This document shows positions 48,547 to 57,442 of a stretch of DNA of 64,000 bases, piece by piece. This stretch comes from JAFAGX01 sp035624215. Its GTDB lineage: Bacteria; Acidobacteriota; Terriglobia; Terriglobales; Acidobacteriaceae. Position 1 is the stretch's first letter. Each line of letters begins with the position of its first letter. The notes below the pieces were generated by a model. It worked only from the letters and a program-made list of their open reading frames with translations, was not told the DNA's origin and did no database searches. The stretch is taken from the NCBI GenBank assembly GCA_035624215.1, contig DASPRY010000170.1, positions 1-64,000 of the forward strand. The letters run 5' to 3'. A program made the translations under genes and the position numbers.

Positions 48547-50331
48547 TTGAACCAGAGTGTGATTGTTGCCTTCATAATGATTCTCATGGCAGTTTTGAGC
48601 GTTCGAGCTAAAGCAGAGAAACAAGCCAAGATACCTGATCTGGCCCAATTGCAGAAGATGACGGCCAGGTTTGTGCCTACGCCGATTCGCGTGGATACAT
48701 CGAAACTTTCCTCAGGTGATCAGCAGGCTTTGGTGAAGCTGATTGAAGCCTCCCGCATCCTGAATGAGATCTTCATGGCACAGTTGTGGTCAGGAAATCT
48801 GGCTCTATACGCGCAGCTGCAAAGGGACGCCACTCCACTGGGCAAAGCGCGCCTGCACTACTTCTGGATCAATAAGGGCCCGTGGTCCGATATTGACGAA
48901 TATAAGGCCTTCCTCCCCGGCGTCCCTGCGCGCAAACCTCCCGGGGCTAATTTCTACCCCGAAAACATGCCAAGACAAGTGTTTGAGCAATGGGTGGCCC
49001 AACTGCCCGCCGGAGATCAAGAACAAGCAAAAAGCTTCTTTACCGTGATTCACACCCGAGGCACGTTGGCGCCGGCAGTCAACACGCTTTTTTCCGAGCC
49101 CTACAGCCAGGAATACGCGGACGATCTAAGGCGTTCGGCTGATCTGCTGCGCGAAGCCGCTTCACTCACCGACAACGATTCGCTCAAGAAGTTCCTGAAC
49201 CTCCGGGCAGACGCGTTCCTTTCGAACGACTACTACGAAAGCGACGTTGCGTGGATGGATCTGGATGCGCCTCTCGACATAACGATTGGTCCGTACGAAA
49301 CCTACAGTGACGAGCTTTTTGGCTACAAGGCAGCATTCGAATCCTACGTAAACTTGCGGGATGAGCAAGAGACGGCCAAGGTTTCGGCTTTCAGCCAGCA
49401 TTTGCAGGAAATCGAAAACAACCTGCCCATCGATGCTCCATATCGCAATCCCAAACTTGGAGCGGTCGCGGCTATTCGCGTGGTGGATGAAATTCTGAGC
49501 GCGGGCGATGGCGCCCACGGCGTGCAATCCGCAGCCTACAACTTGCCCAACGACCATCGTGTTCTGCAGCAAAAGGGCGCTAAGCGTGTGTTGCTCAAGA
49601 ATGTCCAGGAAGCCAAGTTTCGCAGCGTGCTCCTGCCGATTGCCCGCCGTATGCTCACGCAGGAGGCGATGGTGGATGTCAGCTTCGAGTCATTCTTCAC
49701 TCACATTATGGCTCACGAACTTATGCACGGCCTCGGCCCGCATCAGATTACAGTTCAGGGTCGCGAGACTACGCCACGTGAGGAGCTGAAAGAGCTTTTC
49801 AGCGCGATTGAGGAAGCCAAAGCCGATGTGACCGGCCTTTGGGCCCTGGGCTATCTGATGGATCACGCCAAGGAAATGGGCCTGGAGAAGCCGTTGCCAT
49901 CCGACGAAGCAGCGCGGCGCCAGCTTTATACCACTTACCTTGCTTCCGCCTTCCGCAGCTTGCGTTTTGGCTTGAATGACGCCCACGGCAAGGGCATGGC
50001 AATCCAATTCAACACTTTCCTCGACAAAGGCGCATTCGTTGCGCACTCAAATGGGACATTCTCGGTGGACATGGCGAAGTTCAAAACCGCCATCACCGAA
50101 CTCGATCATGATCTGCTGACGATTGAGGCCCAAGGCGACTACGCCGGTGCCGCGAAATTGCTAAATGAACTGGGAATAATTCGGCCTGAGTTACGTAAAA
50201 CGATGGACAAATTGCAGGGCATCCCAACCGATATCGAGCCTGTATTCGTCACCGCCGAAGAGTTGGCACCCAGTGACAATCATCCGCCAAAAGTCGATAC
50301 TCGGGCGCGAAAGAAGACAATTACACGGTAG
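48547..50331 (+). CDS. Exported M49 (dipeptidyl-peptidase III-like) zinc hydrolase
   Basis: A 594-residue protein resembling the DPP III/M49 family that includes nudix-linked bacterial members. An N-terminal hydrophobic segment (NQSVIVAFIMILMAVLSVRAKA) is a signal peptide. The zinc motif is HELMH (His390, Glu391, His394), followed 32 residues on by EEAKAD (422-427), the second M49-like motif. Classical DPP III has HExxGH and EECRAE, so the site is altered. DIEPVFVTAEEL closes the C-terminal domain. I take TTG 48547 because AGGGGGG lies just upstream and the promoter-like TGCTATGAT (48516-48524) overlaps ATG 48520/48523. If that promoter is wrong, ATG 48520 is the start. Confidence 0.75.
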   Translation: MNQSVIVAFIMILMAVLSVRAKAEKQAKIPDLAQLQKMTARFVPTPIRVDTSKLSSGDQQALVKLIEASRILNEIFMAQLWSGNLALYAQLQRDATPLGKARLHYFWINKGPWSDIDEYKAFLPGVPARKPPGANFYPENMPRQVFEQWVAQLPAGDQEQAKSFFTVIHTRGTLAPAVNTLFSEPYSQEYADDLRRSADLLREAASLTDNDSLKKFLNLRADAFLSNDYYESDVAWMDLDAPLDITIGPYETYSDELFGYKAAFESYVNLRDEQETAKVSAFSQHLQEIENNLPIDAPYRNPKLGAVAAIRVVDEILSAGDGAHGVQSAAYNLPNDHRVLQQKGAKRVLLKNVQEAKFRSVLLPIARRMLTQEAMVDVSFESFFTHIMAHELMHGLGPHQITVQGRETTPREELKELFSAIEEAKADVTGLWALGYLMDHAKEMGLEKPLPSDEAARRQLYTTYLASAFRSLRFGLNDAHGKGMAIQFNTFLDKGAFVAHSNGTFSVDMAKFKTAITELDHDLLTIEAQGDYAGAAKLLNELGIIRPELRKTMDKLQGIPTDIEPVFVTAEELAPSDNHPPKVDTRARKKTITR

Positions 50332-50386
50332 TCCTCTGCCGGCTGGCCCATATCTCTTTGAAAGTGCTTGCTTGGAACGAGGCCGT

Positions 50387-51166
50387 TCAGCTGCCTGCGG
50401 CAGAACCGGCAGTATTTCGCTTCAAAGCGAGCGCGGTGACGTCATTATGTGTGGGCGGAACACACATGAACTGTTGCACTCGGTCCAGCACGGAAATACA
50501 AAGTTCTTTCGAATCTGCGGCAGTGCTCTCCTGGAAACCTTTTTTTATCGACTCCAAGCCAAGGTCTTCGCCATTGCACTTCGCCTCCACCACCCCGCGC
50601 GAAACCAGCAACAAGGAAGCTCCCGGTTGCAAAAAAACAGTTGAGGCATCGCAGGTTGTGTGGGAGAACAAGCCTAGGGGAAGCCCCGTGGCGGGGAGTT
50701 CACTTACGCCGGCGCCATCCCGCACCAAGCCGGGCGTGTGGCCGGCATTGAAATACACAACCGTGCCGAGACTTTCGTCGTAACAGCCAACAAAAGCCGG
50801 ACAGGAGTGCACTCGGCCCGCAGCTTTCAAAATTGTACGGTTAATCTGAAGGCAGACTTCGATCATCGCCTCAGCCGTATTCACATCCTCTTTCGCGAAC
50901 AACTCGGCGCCAACCGTTCGAAATGTACTTTGCGCTGCGGCCACGATTTCGCGGTTTTCTTCCAGCTTGCCCGCAACGTCCAGCAATCCGAACAGCACCC
51001 GGTTCGGGCTCACCCGAATGAAGTCATGGAGATCGCCGCCCATGCGCTGGCCGTAGAAGACAGCTGCGAGATTTGCATCCTGAAGCTGAGGAACCGTAGC
51101 CTCAACCGGCTCACGGGGTGGAGGCGGCTTGCGCCGCCCGAAATTTAACAGAGAACGCACTGCCAT
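50387..51166 (-). CDS. Degenerate SpoIIE/PP2C-like phosphatase domain protein
   Basis: A 259-residue cytosolic protein with the outline of SpoIIE/RsbU-type PP2C phosphatases: RMGGDLHDF, LFGLLDVAGKLEENREIVAAAQ, VVYFNAGHTPGLVRDGAGVSELPATGLPLGLF, ASLLLVSRGVVEAKCNGEDLG and HNDVTALALK. Two catalytic landmarks are changed: the usual SDGV is SRGV (Asp lost) and the final DD(I/M)T is NDVT. Metal binding is therefore doubtful; it may be inactive or act as a regulator. No kinase/anti-sigma gene is adjacent. It converges with the M49-like gene and is on the same strand as the TPR peptidase, with 86 bp between. Confidence 0.7.
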   Translation of the reverse strand: MAVRSLLNFGRRKPPPPREPVEATVPQLQDANLAAVFYGQRMGGDLHDFIRVSPNRVLFGLLDVAGKLEENREIVAAAQSTFRTVGAELFAKEDVNTAEAMIEVCLQINRTILKAAGRVHSCPAFVGCYDESLGTVVYFNAGHTPGLVRDGAGVSELPATGLPLGLFSHTTCDASTVFLQPGASLLLVSRGVVEAKCNGEDLGLESIKKGFQESTAADSKELCISVLDRVQQFMCVPPTHNDVTALALKRNTAGSAAGS

Positions 51167-51252
51167 CGCTGCCGGAAAGTACCACGGAATCCCAAACAGA
51201 ACAAGCTTGGCTGATACGGCACTCGCGCCAGACCAGCCGAAAGCCGAGGTGG

Positions 51253-52668
51253 CTAGTCGTACTTGCTCATAAGATATTTGCCGACTTCGACTTCCAAGTC
51301 CGCGTAACTGGAGTGAAGGATCTCGCGCAGCGCGGCCTCGGTCGAACTCCCCTGCCCTAGTCTCTCCAGAATCCGCTGCACGTCGCTCACGCCATACGTC
51401 TCGCTGATGTACTGGGCGGCTGCGAGCGATTCCGCATAAGCTAGGTTTGCTTGCGCCGAGGAAAGGTGTGCGAAGCTGCCTTCTAGCGCATTGAGCGGAA
51501 TCTCCTGCTGCGCTTTGTAAAGTTCCGCCAGGCGGCTGCCGTAAGTGAGCGGTTTAGGCTCGACAAATTGCGCGATTCCCTCATTCAACCACTGCGGGCA
51601 TCGTCCAATCGACAATTGATTGATAAACGAATGCGCGAGTTCGTGTTTGAGAACTCGCGCCAACTCGGGCGTAACTGAGGTTACGCCTTGCACCGGAATG
51701 CGCAGCTTGCCATCATTGATGGCCCCGCTCCAGGCAGGCGCCTGCGTAACATCAAAAAATGTTTGCTTTGTGTAGAGCACCACCGGAATGTTGTTGCGCG
51801 GCGAGATGCCCAGTTCGCGGACAAGGTCGTCGTATTCTGAATCAAGTGTGGCCAGCAATTGGTTTCGCAATGATTCTGACGTTTGCTCGCCCTCGTAATG
51901 CAATGTGAAGTGGCTGCTTTCGCTCTCAGAGTAATTTGCCTGCACGCTCGCATCGCGCTCGGCCTTTGCCAGATAATTTTGCACCATTGAATCTGGGCGA
52001 AGTTCCAGGGATCGCTTCCAGGTACGAATGGCCTCCTGATCGCGATCGGCAGAATATTGAACGTAACCGAGGACTGTAAGGCTGTCGGCGGAATTCGGCG
52101 CGGCACGAACTGCCCGCTCGGCGTAGGGCAGGGCTTCGGAGGCATGTCCGGTTTTGGCTAATAAAACGGCATAGTAGTTGAGGGCGCTCGGGTTCTCGCC
52201 ATCAAAGCGCAATGCGGCTTCCAGGTAAGGCCGGGCCTTGACAAGATTTCCGTGGTCGAACTCATACTTGCCCGCATTGAAGTACGCCGACGCGGCCACT
52301 GAGGCATTGCCAGATTGCTCCAACCGGGACAGTTCTTGCTCATCAACCTGGCCATCATGAACAATTTTTTCCGCCAGCGTCGAATCCTGATTGCTGGTAT
52401 CTGAAAGCACGAACATCGGCAGATCGTGACTATCGTGTGCGCCCACTGCGGCCGGAGACGCGCCCCCTGCTTCCACGCGCTCCACCAGCGACTTGGGAAT
52501 CGAATAGCTGTCGTCGCCGATCTCATATTCGATTCGAGTGCCCTCCTCACGGACATGTTCCGCCCAGATTGTGCGCCCATTCTTAAGGTGGATCACGTCG
52601 GCGGATAGGCTGCTGGAAGCAAGCCCTATCAACGCGGATAATAAGAGCAGGGTAGCAGTCAGACGCAT
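51253..52668 (-). CDS. Exported TPR and gluzincin (HEXXH) metallopeptidase
   Basis: A 471-residue exported protein. After the signal peptide (about 1-23) come a short strand domain (VIHLKNGRTIWAEHVREEG) and TPR repeats (FNAGKYEFDHGNLVKARPYLEAALRFDGENPSALNYYAVLLAKTGHASEALPYAERAVRAAPNSADSLTVLGYVQY). The peptidase MA domain has the zinc motif HELAH (His342, Glu343, His346) and the third ligand in WLNEGIAQF. Such proteins are probable proteases of the MA(E) clan with unknown targets. The ATG of the divergent M1 gene is only 38 bp away. It may be a periplasmic quality-control protease. Confidence 0.85.
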   Translation of the reverse strand: MRLTATLLLLSALIGLASSSLSADVIHLKNGRTIWAEHVREEGTRIEYEIGDDSYSIPKSLVERVEAGGASPAAVGAHDSHDLPMFVLSDTSNQDSTLAEKIVHDGQVDEQELSRLEQSGNASVAASAYFNAGKYEFDHGNLVKARPYLEAALRFDGENPSALNYYAVLLAKTGHASEALPYAERAVRAAPNSADSLTVLGYVQYSADRDQEAIRTWKRSLELRPDSMVQNYLAKAERDASVQANYSESESSHFTLHYEGEQTSESLRNQLLATLDSEYDDLVRELGISPRNNIPVVLYTKQTFFDVTQAPAWSGAINDGKLRIPVQGVTSVTPELARVLKHELAHSFINQLSIGRCPQWLNEGIAQFVEPKPLTYGSRLAELYKAQQEIPLNALEGSFAHLSSAQANLAYAESLAAAQYISETYGVSDVQRILERLGQGSSTEAALREILHSSYADLEVEVGKYLMSKYD

Positions 52669-52677
52669 TCAGGCGAA

Positions 52678-52685
52678 TTCTAGAA
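52678..52685. promoter_or_regulatory. Palindrome in a 38-bp divergent promoter gap
   Basis: TTCTAGAA (52678-52685) is a perfect 8-bp palindrome inside the 38-bp gap between the two divergent metallopeptidase genes. The gap is too short for two separate promoters, so the -10/-35 elements must overlap the genes or each other. Confidence 0.3.
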
Positions 52686-52706
52686 GGCAGGGAGCTGTAA
52701 GCGTAG

Positions 52707-55322
52707 GTGACTGAGGTAATTCCACGACGTCGCGAAATAAGGGCATTGGCTTTAGGTCTGTTACTGGCACTGGCGTCCCTTGCGGGGTTTAGTCAGGAGA
52801 AGCCTGTAGAAACAGGCAGCCAGTCGATTCGAGTGCTCGGCAAGACGCCACCCGTACGCCTGAACACCGCCGAGGCCCTTTTCCTGCAACTTGAGAATAT
52901 CGGCCTTGATCCAGAGCGTGTCTATCGCGTGCGCGATGTTTCCCTTGATCGCGCCGCCTTTCACATCACGCTCGATGACGGTGTGATCGGATTCACCTCT
53001 GCCGTGGCGGGACAGGTAACCGGTGCCTACTTCCAGGGAGAAGGCGAGATTCTCTTGACCCCGCCCAATCAGGTCGAACGCAGCTCGATGATGTTGCAAA
53101 CCGGGGCGGCCATTCTGGAAGAAAGGTTCGACAGCGGCTACTTCCGCTTTAACGACGATACCTTCGCCGAGATCCAGCCGCTGCTTACGGCCGCCGAAAA
53201 CTCGCATGAGTTTGCCTCACGATGGGACAGCGCCGCTCGTCGTCTCGCACAAGCCGATGCGCTACGGCTGTTCATGACATTTTCCAGAGTTCTCCCGCTC
53301 GCCGGTCAAACTCAACCATCAACAATCGTATCGCTTCCGGCCAACCCTGATGATCGTTTCTTGCATGCTCGCTTGCAGGGGGAAAGCAAGGGAACTTTTG
53401 ACGTCTACTTTGACTCGACGTCCCCGGAGCAGGTCTTGGCAGCTCAGCCGCGAACCGTCGACGGAACCGACTATTACGATGTTTGGACCTCGTTTTCATT
53501 CCTTCCCAAAACCACCCGCGTCGCAAACTCGACCGGGTCTCCCTTGGAAGAAGGCCGCGTAGATCCGCTTGAAATCGTCTCTTGCAAATTAAAGACAGCA
53601 GTCACTCCTCCCACTACCATCGAGGCTGACGCCGTGCTGGATTTGCGAGTTCATCAGGCCGGTCAGCGCGCCGTGCTTTTCGAGCTGGCCCGAACTCTGG
53701 TCATTAAGAAAGTGGAAGCTGATGGGCAGGCGGTTGAGTTTATTCACAATCCTTCGATCGAAGGAACTCAACTCGCGCGCCGCGGCAACGACATCGTCGC
53801 GGTAGTGCTTCCAGAGCCGACCCGCGTCGGCCAATCCATCAAGCTGCACTTTGTCTACAGTGGTGAAGTCTTGTCCGAAGCGGGTCCCGGCTTGCTGTAC
53901 GTCGGCGCTCGTGGAACCTGGTATCCGAATCGTGGCATCGCCATGACCAACTTCGATCTGGAATTCCGTTACCCGCCCGGTTGGACCTTGGTCGCAACCG
54001 GCAAGCGCATGGATTCTGTGCCTGATTCCCATCCGGCAGCGGTTGCTGAGAGTTCTGGCGAACAGGTTAGCCGCTGGATTTCCGAGCGCCCCATTCCGTT
54101 CGCGGGCTTTAACCTTGGTAGGTATCGGCGGGCTGTAGTGCAAGTCGGAGGTGTGACGGTCGAAGCGTATGGAACTGCTGCTGTCGAACGGGGTTTTCCG
54201 CAGCCTGAGAACCGGGAAATTGTCGGTGGTTTATCACCGGGCATCCGCGGGTCGACGCCGCCATTGGCCATTACACCACCCCCGCCATCTCCCGCGCGAA
54301 ACGTGGAAATGGTAGCCGGAGCTGCGGCGCGTGCGATCGAATTCTATTCTCTTCGCTTTGGCCCCTATCCTTTCCACCAATTCGCACTGACCCAGATGCC
54401 GGGGGACCTGAGCCAGGGTTGGCCGGGGCTCGTATTTCTTTCCAGTTTTTCTTTCCTGAACTCGGAACAAAAATCGGCTTTGCACATGGATTCGGTGGAA
54501 AAGGTATTGATTGGCCAGGTAATCGCTCATGAGACCGCTCACCAGTGGTGGGGGGATCTTGTGACGTGGAATGATTATCGGGACCAGTGGATCTCCGAGG
54601 GCCTGGCCAATTACAGCTCCATGATGCTGCTCGAGTCGACTGCGCCGCACGACTTCCACGCCGCCATGAGCAAGTACCGCGACGATCTTCTGCAGAAAAG
54701 CAAATCCGGTGCCGTGCTAATGGAGGACGGTCCAGTAACCTTGGGCAACCGGCTCTCCTGTTCTCGATTTCCTCAAGGATACGAGGCCATCAGTTACGGA
54801 CGTGGCACCTGGCTCTTTCACATGCTGCGAACCATGATGCGCGATGGCGAAACGCCCCACGAAAGGCGAAATGCCGCAACCGACAGCGAAAATGAACCTT
54901 TCATTCGCGCCCTGCGCCACATCAGGGAACGCTACGCCGGGAAGCCAATGAGTACCCGCGAAATGCTGCAAATTTTTCAGGAAGAGTTCCCCCGCTCATT
55001 ATGGTATGAGGGCCACAGCTCGCTCGACTGGTTCTATGAAGGATGGGTGAATGGAACTGCTATCCCACGCTTTGAGCTTCACGGCATGAAGTACGTTGAC
55101 AAGGAAACGACAACGCTCGTTACAGGGACAATTCTGCAGAAAGAAGCGCCGAACGATTTGGTTACTCCGGTGCCCTTATACGCGTTACGAGGCGGAAAGC
55201 TGGTATTTCTGAGGCGTGTTTTCGCAGACGGCCCCGAAACGGTGTTCCACATCAGCGCTCCGGCTGGGACAAGAAAGATCGTGGTGGATCCCAATCAAAC
55301 GTTACTGGCAAGGGCTCGCTAA
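52707..55322 (+). CDS. M1-family zinc aminopeptidase, exported
   Basis: An 871-residue M1 (gluzincin) peptidase. A signal peptide covers about residues 11-30. The large N-terminal beta region ends before the catalytic domain, with the zinc motif HETAH (His608, Glu609, His612) and the third ligand Glu631 in SEGLANYSSM, exactly 19 residues after His612, the canonical spacing. The GAMEN exopeptidase loop is not seen before the zinc site; TQMPGDLSQGWPGLVFLSS is at its place, so substrate choice may differ from classical aminopeptidase N. GTG 52707 is the start I accept; GGGAG lies upstream. It may form a regulated pair with the divergent TPR peptidase. Confidence 0.88.
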   Translation: MTEVIPRRREIRALALGLLLALASLAGFSQEKPVETGSQSIRVLGKTPPVRLNTAEALFLQLENIGLDPERVYRVRDVSLDRAAFHITLDDGVIGFTSAVAGQVTGAYFQGEGEILLTPPNQVERSSMMLQTGAAILEERFDSGYFRFNDDTFAEIQPLLTAAENSHEFASRWDSAARRLAQADALRLFMTFSRVLPLAGQTQPSTIVSLPANPDDRFLHARLQGESKGTFDVYFDSTSPEQVLAAQPRTVDGTDYYDVWTSFSFLPKTTRVANSTGSPLEEGRVDPLEIVSCKLKTAVTPPTTIEADAVLDLRVHQAGQRAVLFELARTLVIKKVEADGQAVEFIHNPSIEGTQLARRGNDIVAVVLPEPTRVGQSIKLHFVYSGEVLSEAGPGLLYVGARGTWYPNRGIAMTNFDLEFRYPPGWTLVATGKRMDSVPDSHPAAVAESSGEQVSRWISERPIPFAGFNLGRYRRAVVQVGGVTVEAYGTAAVERGFPQPENREIVGGLSPGIRGSTPPLAITPPPPSPARNVEMVAGAAARAIEFYSLRFGPYPFHQFALTQMPGDLSQGWPGLVFLSSFSFLNSEQKSALHMDSVEKVLIGQVIAHETAHQWWGDLVTWNDYRDQWISEGLANYSSMMLLESTAPHDFHAAMSKYRDDLLQKSKSGAVLMEDGPVTLGNRLSCSRFPQGYEAISYGRGTWLFHMLRTMMRDGETPHERRNAATDSENEPFIRALRHIRERYAGKPMSTREMLQIFQEEFPRSLWYEGHSSLDWFYEGWVNGTAIPRFELHGMKYVDKETTTLVTGTILQKEAPNDLVTPVPLYALRGGKLVFLRRVFADGPETVFHISAPAGTRKIVVDPNQTLLARAR

Positions 55323-55363
55323 CATCCGCTCTGTTGCTTCGCAGTTTTGCAATTTAAGATGAG

Positions 55364-56515
55364 ATGTCAGTGCCCAGTGCCTACATCCTCGGAATCGAGA
55401 CTTCCTGCGACGAGACCGCAGCCGCCGTGGTGCGCTCTGGCGAGCAGGTAGTTTCCAATGTCGTCTTCTCGCAGATTGCCACCCACCAGCCTTACGGTGG
55501 CGTGGTGCCTGAGCTTGCCTCGCGCGAACATTTGCGAGCCATTGTCCCCGTCGTCCGCAAAGCTCTGGCTGACGCCGGGCAAAGTTACGGGTCGGTGGAC
55601 GCTTTGGCCGTGACCCAGGGGCCCGGCCTGGCCGGCGCGTTGCTTGTCGGAATCAGCTATGCCAAGGCCCTGGCGTTTGCCCTTGATAAGCCGCTCATCG
55701 CCGTGAACCATCTGGAAGGGCACATTCACGCTGTATTGCTGGAAGAAAGGCAGAAAGGAAATCACGAGCTGAATTTCCCGGTGCTCGCTTTGGTCGTCTC
55801 GGGCGGACACACCCATCTTTATTTGGCAAAGCGAAACGAAGAAAGCTGGTCGTACCGGAACGTCGGCCACACTCGCGACGACGCCGCCGGAGAAGCCTTC
55901 GACAAAGTCGCCAAGCTGTTGGGACTCGGATATCCGGGGGGACCGATCATCGACAAACTCTCAGTTTACGGAAACCCAAGAGCTGTCAGCTTTCCGCCTT
56001 CGCAGATCAAGCACCCCGACCGCAAAGACAGGGCAGAGTCGAGGGACCCGAATTCCCGCTTCGATTTTTCATACAGCGGGATCAAGACCGCAGTGCTGCG
56101 TTACGTGGAAACCCACAATCTGCAGAGCTCCATCGAAACGCGACGGCGGAGTTTACTGGCAATCGCCCAGCCGAAGCTCGACGACTACCTTGCAAATTGC
56201 GACCGCCTAACCCTCGATCTGGTTGCCTCGTTCCAGCGGGCCATGGTGGAAGATCTGGTTCGGAAGACTTTAGCGGCGGCTCGTGCCTACGGTGTGGCCA
56301 CTCTGTTTGTCACAGGCGGCGTGGCTGCCAACAATGAGTTGCGCCAACGATTCGAGAAAGACGCAGCAATGGAAGGCTTGCCCGTGTATTTTCCTTCACG
56401 CCCGCTTTCAACCGACAATGCCGCCATGATTGCGGCCGCAGCTTTTCCCAAGCTCCTAACCCGCGATTTTGCTCCTTTGGACTTTTCCGCGGAGGCAGGA
56501 ATGGCGCTTACGTAG
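55364..56515 (+). CDS. tsaD: tRNA N6-adenosine threonylcarbamoyltransferase TsaD
   Basis: A 383-residue TsaD (Kae1/Qri7/YgjD), which installs threonylcarbamoyl on A37 of ANN-decoding tRNAs. Clear landmarks: ILGIETSCDETAAAVV at the N terminus, PYGGVVPELASREH, VTQGPGLAGALLVGISYAKALA, and the metal motif HLEGH at residues 116-120. LALVVSGGHTHLYL, GEAFDKVAKLLGLGYPGGP and VTGGVAANNELR follow, and the C-terminal PLSTDNAAMIA completes the pattern. A 40-residue insertion at about residues 215-275 is longer than E. coli TsaD (337). It is essential in most bacteria. The gene follows the M1 peptidase gene by 41 bp. Confidence 0.95.
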   Translation: MSVPSAYILGIETSCDETAAAVVRSGEQVVSNVVFSQIATHQPYGGVVPELASREHLRAIVPVVRKALADAGQSYGSVDALAVTQGPGLAGALLVGISYAKALAFALDKPLIAVNHLEGHIHAVLLEERQKGNHELNFPVLALVVSGGHTHLYLAKRNEESWSYRNVGHTRDDAAGEAFDKVAKLLGLGYPGGPIIDKLSVYGNPRAVSFPPSQIKHPDRKDRAESRDPNSRFDFSYSGIKTAVLRYVETHNLQSSIETRRRSLLAIAQPKLDDYLANCDRLTLDLVASFQRAMVEDLVRKTLAAARAYGVATLFVTGGVAANNELRQRFEKDAAMEGLPVYFPSRPLSTDNAAMIAAAAFPKLLTRDFAPLDFSAEAGMALT

Positions 56516-56633
56516 TCGGCATTCAGTGCTCGGCATTGAGTCCGCAGTTCGCTTGGATATGAGAATCTTCAGCTAGCGGCAGAAGCAAGAACCTTCACTC
56601 CGGAGATAGCTGAGTACCGACGCTGAACGCTGA
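56516..56633. repeat. MITE-like element with imperfect terminal inverted repeats
   Basis: The gap between tsaD and the receiver gene starts with two 14-bp units, TCGGCATTCAGTGC (56516-56529) and TCGGCATTGAGTCC (56530-56543), 12 of 14 identical. It ends with 56611-56633, whose reverse complement, TCAGCGTTCAGCGTCGGTAC and so on, matches the left end in about 17 of 24 positions. The 118-bp element has no gene. It could also act as a two-way transcription barrier. Confidence 0.4.
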
Positions 56634-56638
56634 AACCT

Positions 56639-57064
56639 TTATTTGCCCGACGCCTTTACCTTGACTTTTGAACCGGGAAGCGACTGCAGCGCCTTTGCCA
56701 ACTGGGTCTCAATATCGATGTCCTTGAAAATGGTGAAATCTGCGCGTTTTTCGGTTCGGTCGAACCCGCTCTGTTTTCCGGCAACGATAACGATCGGAAT
56801 GTTCGCTGTCTCCGGTCGCTGTTTCAGGGCGGTGATCAGTTCACTGCCGCTCATTTTCGGCATCTGCATGTCGGTAATAATCAATTCTGGACGAAGTCGT
56901 TGCAGAATCTCGAGGGCTTCGCAGCCGTTCGTGGCGGACTCCACCGTAAAGCCGCGCTCTTCCAAGAAGCGGCAGACGGTATGCCGGATCAGCATAGAGT
57001 CATCTACGACCAGGGCAATCAAAAGATATAGCTCTTTCCGCCAGCCCCCCAACTGAGCCGGCAA
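56639..57064 (-). CDS. Single-domain response regulator
   Basis: A 141-residue receiver-domain protein without output domain. The core is LIALVVDDSMLIRHTVCRFLEERGFTVESATNGCEALEILQRLRPELIITDMQMPKMSGSELITALKQ, with the acidic pair DD and phospho-acceptor Asp in ITDMQMP. IPIVIVAGKQS and the conserved Lys near the end (TIFKD) complete it. It may act like CheY or a phosphorelay receiver. No histidine kinase is in the window. The start is unsure: TTG 57064 or TTG 57022, the latter giving a typical receiver N terminus with a purine-rich segment upstream. Confidence 0.85.
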   Translation of the reverse strand: MPAQLGGWRKELYLLIALVVDDSMLIRHTVCRFLEERGFTVESATNGCEALEILQRLRPELIITDMQMPKMSGSELITALKQRPETANIPIVIVAGKQSGFDRTEKRADFTIFKDIDIETQLAKALQSLPGSKVKVKASGK

Positions 57065-57185
57065 GACAGAACAAATATCCTACAGTTGTAGCAAGGAGGG
57101 GAACGTTACTATTGTCACGTCGTTTCGCAGGGGTCGGCTTCTCACGGTTTTGAGTTACCTTGCTGCCGCGGGCGAGATGCTCCCC

Positions 57186-57335
57186 TCAAGACTCGTTGTT
57201 CAGCTTGGTTTCTTCGATGTTCATGTCCTTGAATTCGCTGGATTCGAAGATGTCCCCGCACTCCAGGCATTCAACGAATTCAGCATCTTCATCGCGGGAC
57301 ACGATCTGTACGCGAGGGTGCTTACACTGATTCAT
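57186..57335 (-). CDS. Zinc-ribbon miniprotein (49 residues)
   Basis: A 49-residue protein MNQCKHPRVQIVSRDEDAEF... with Cys4 and His6, and Cys23/Cys26 in VECLECGDIFESS. This CxH...CxxC pattern is a small zinc ribbon or treble-clef-like knuckle. The tail is acidic. ATG 57335 is preceded by a purine-rich GAGAAGAGAAG and a good promoter at 57443-57470. The longer open frame upstream has no support. Function is unknown; miniproteins of this sort can bind RNA polymerase, ribosomes or DNA. Confidence 0.65.
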   Translation of the reverse strand: MNQCKHPRVQIVSRDEDAEFVECLECGDIFESSEFKDMNIEETKLNNES

Positions 57336-57442
57336 TTGACTTCTCTTCTCGGGGGGCTGCGACGGCGGGATTGGTGTCATAAAACCGGGACGCGCACGCT
57401 TGGTCGCATCTTGGCCTACGTGAAATGCTGGAAATTGGCGGT

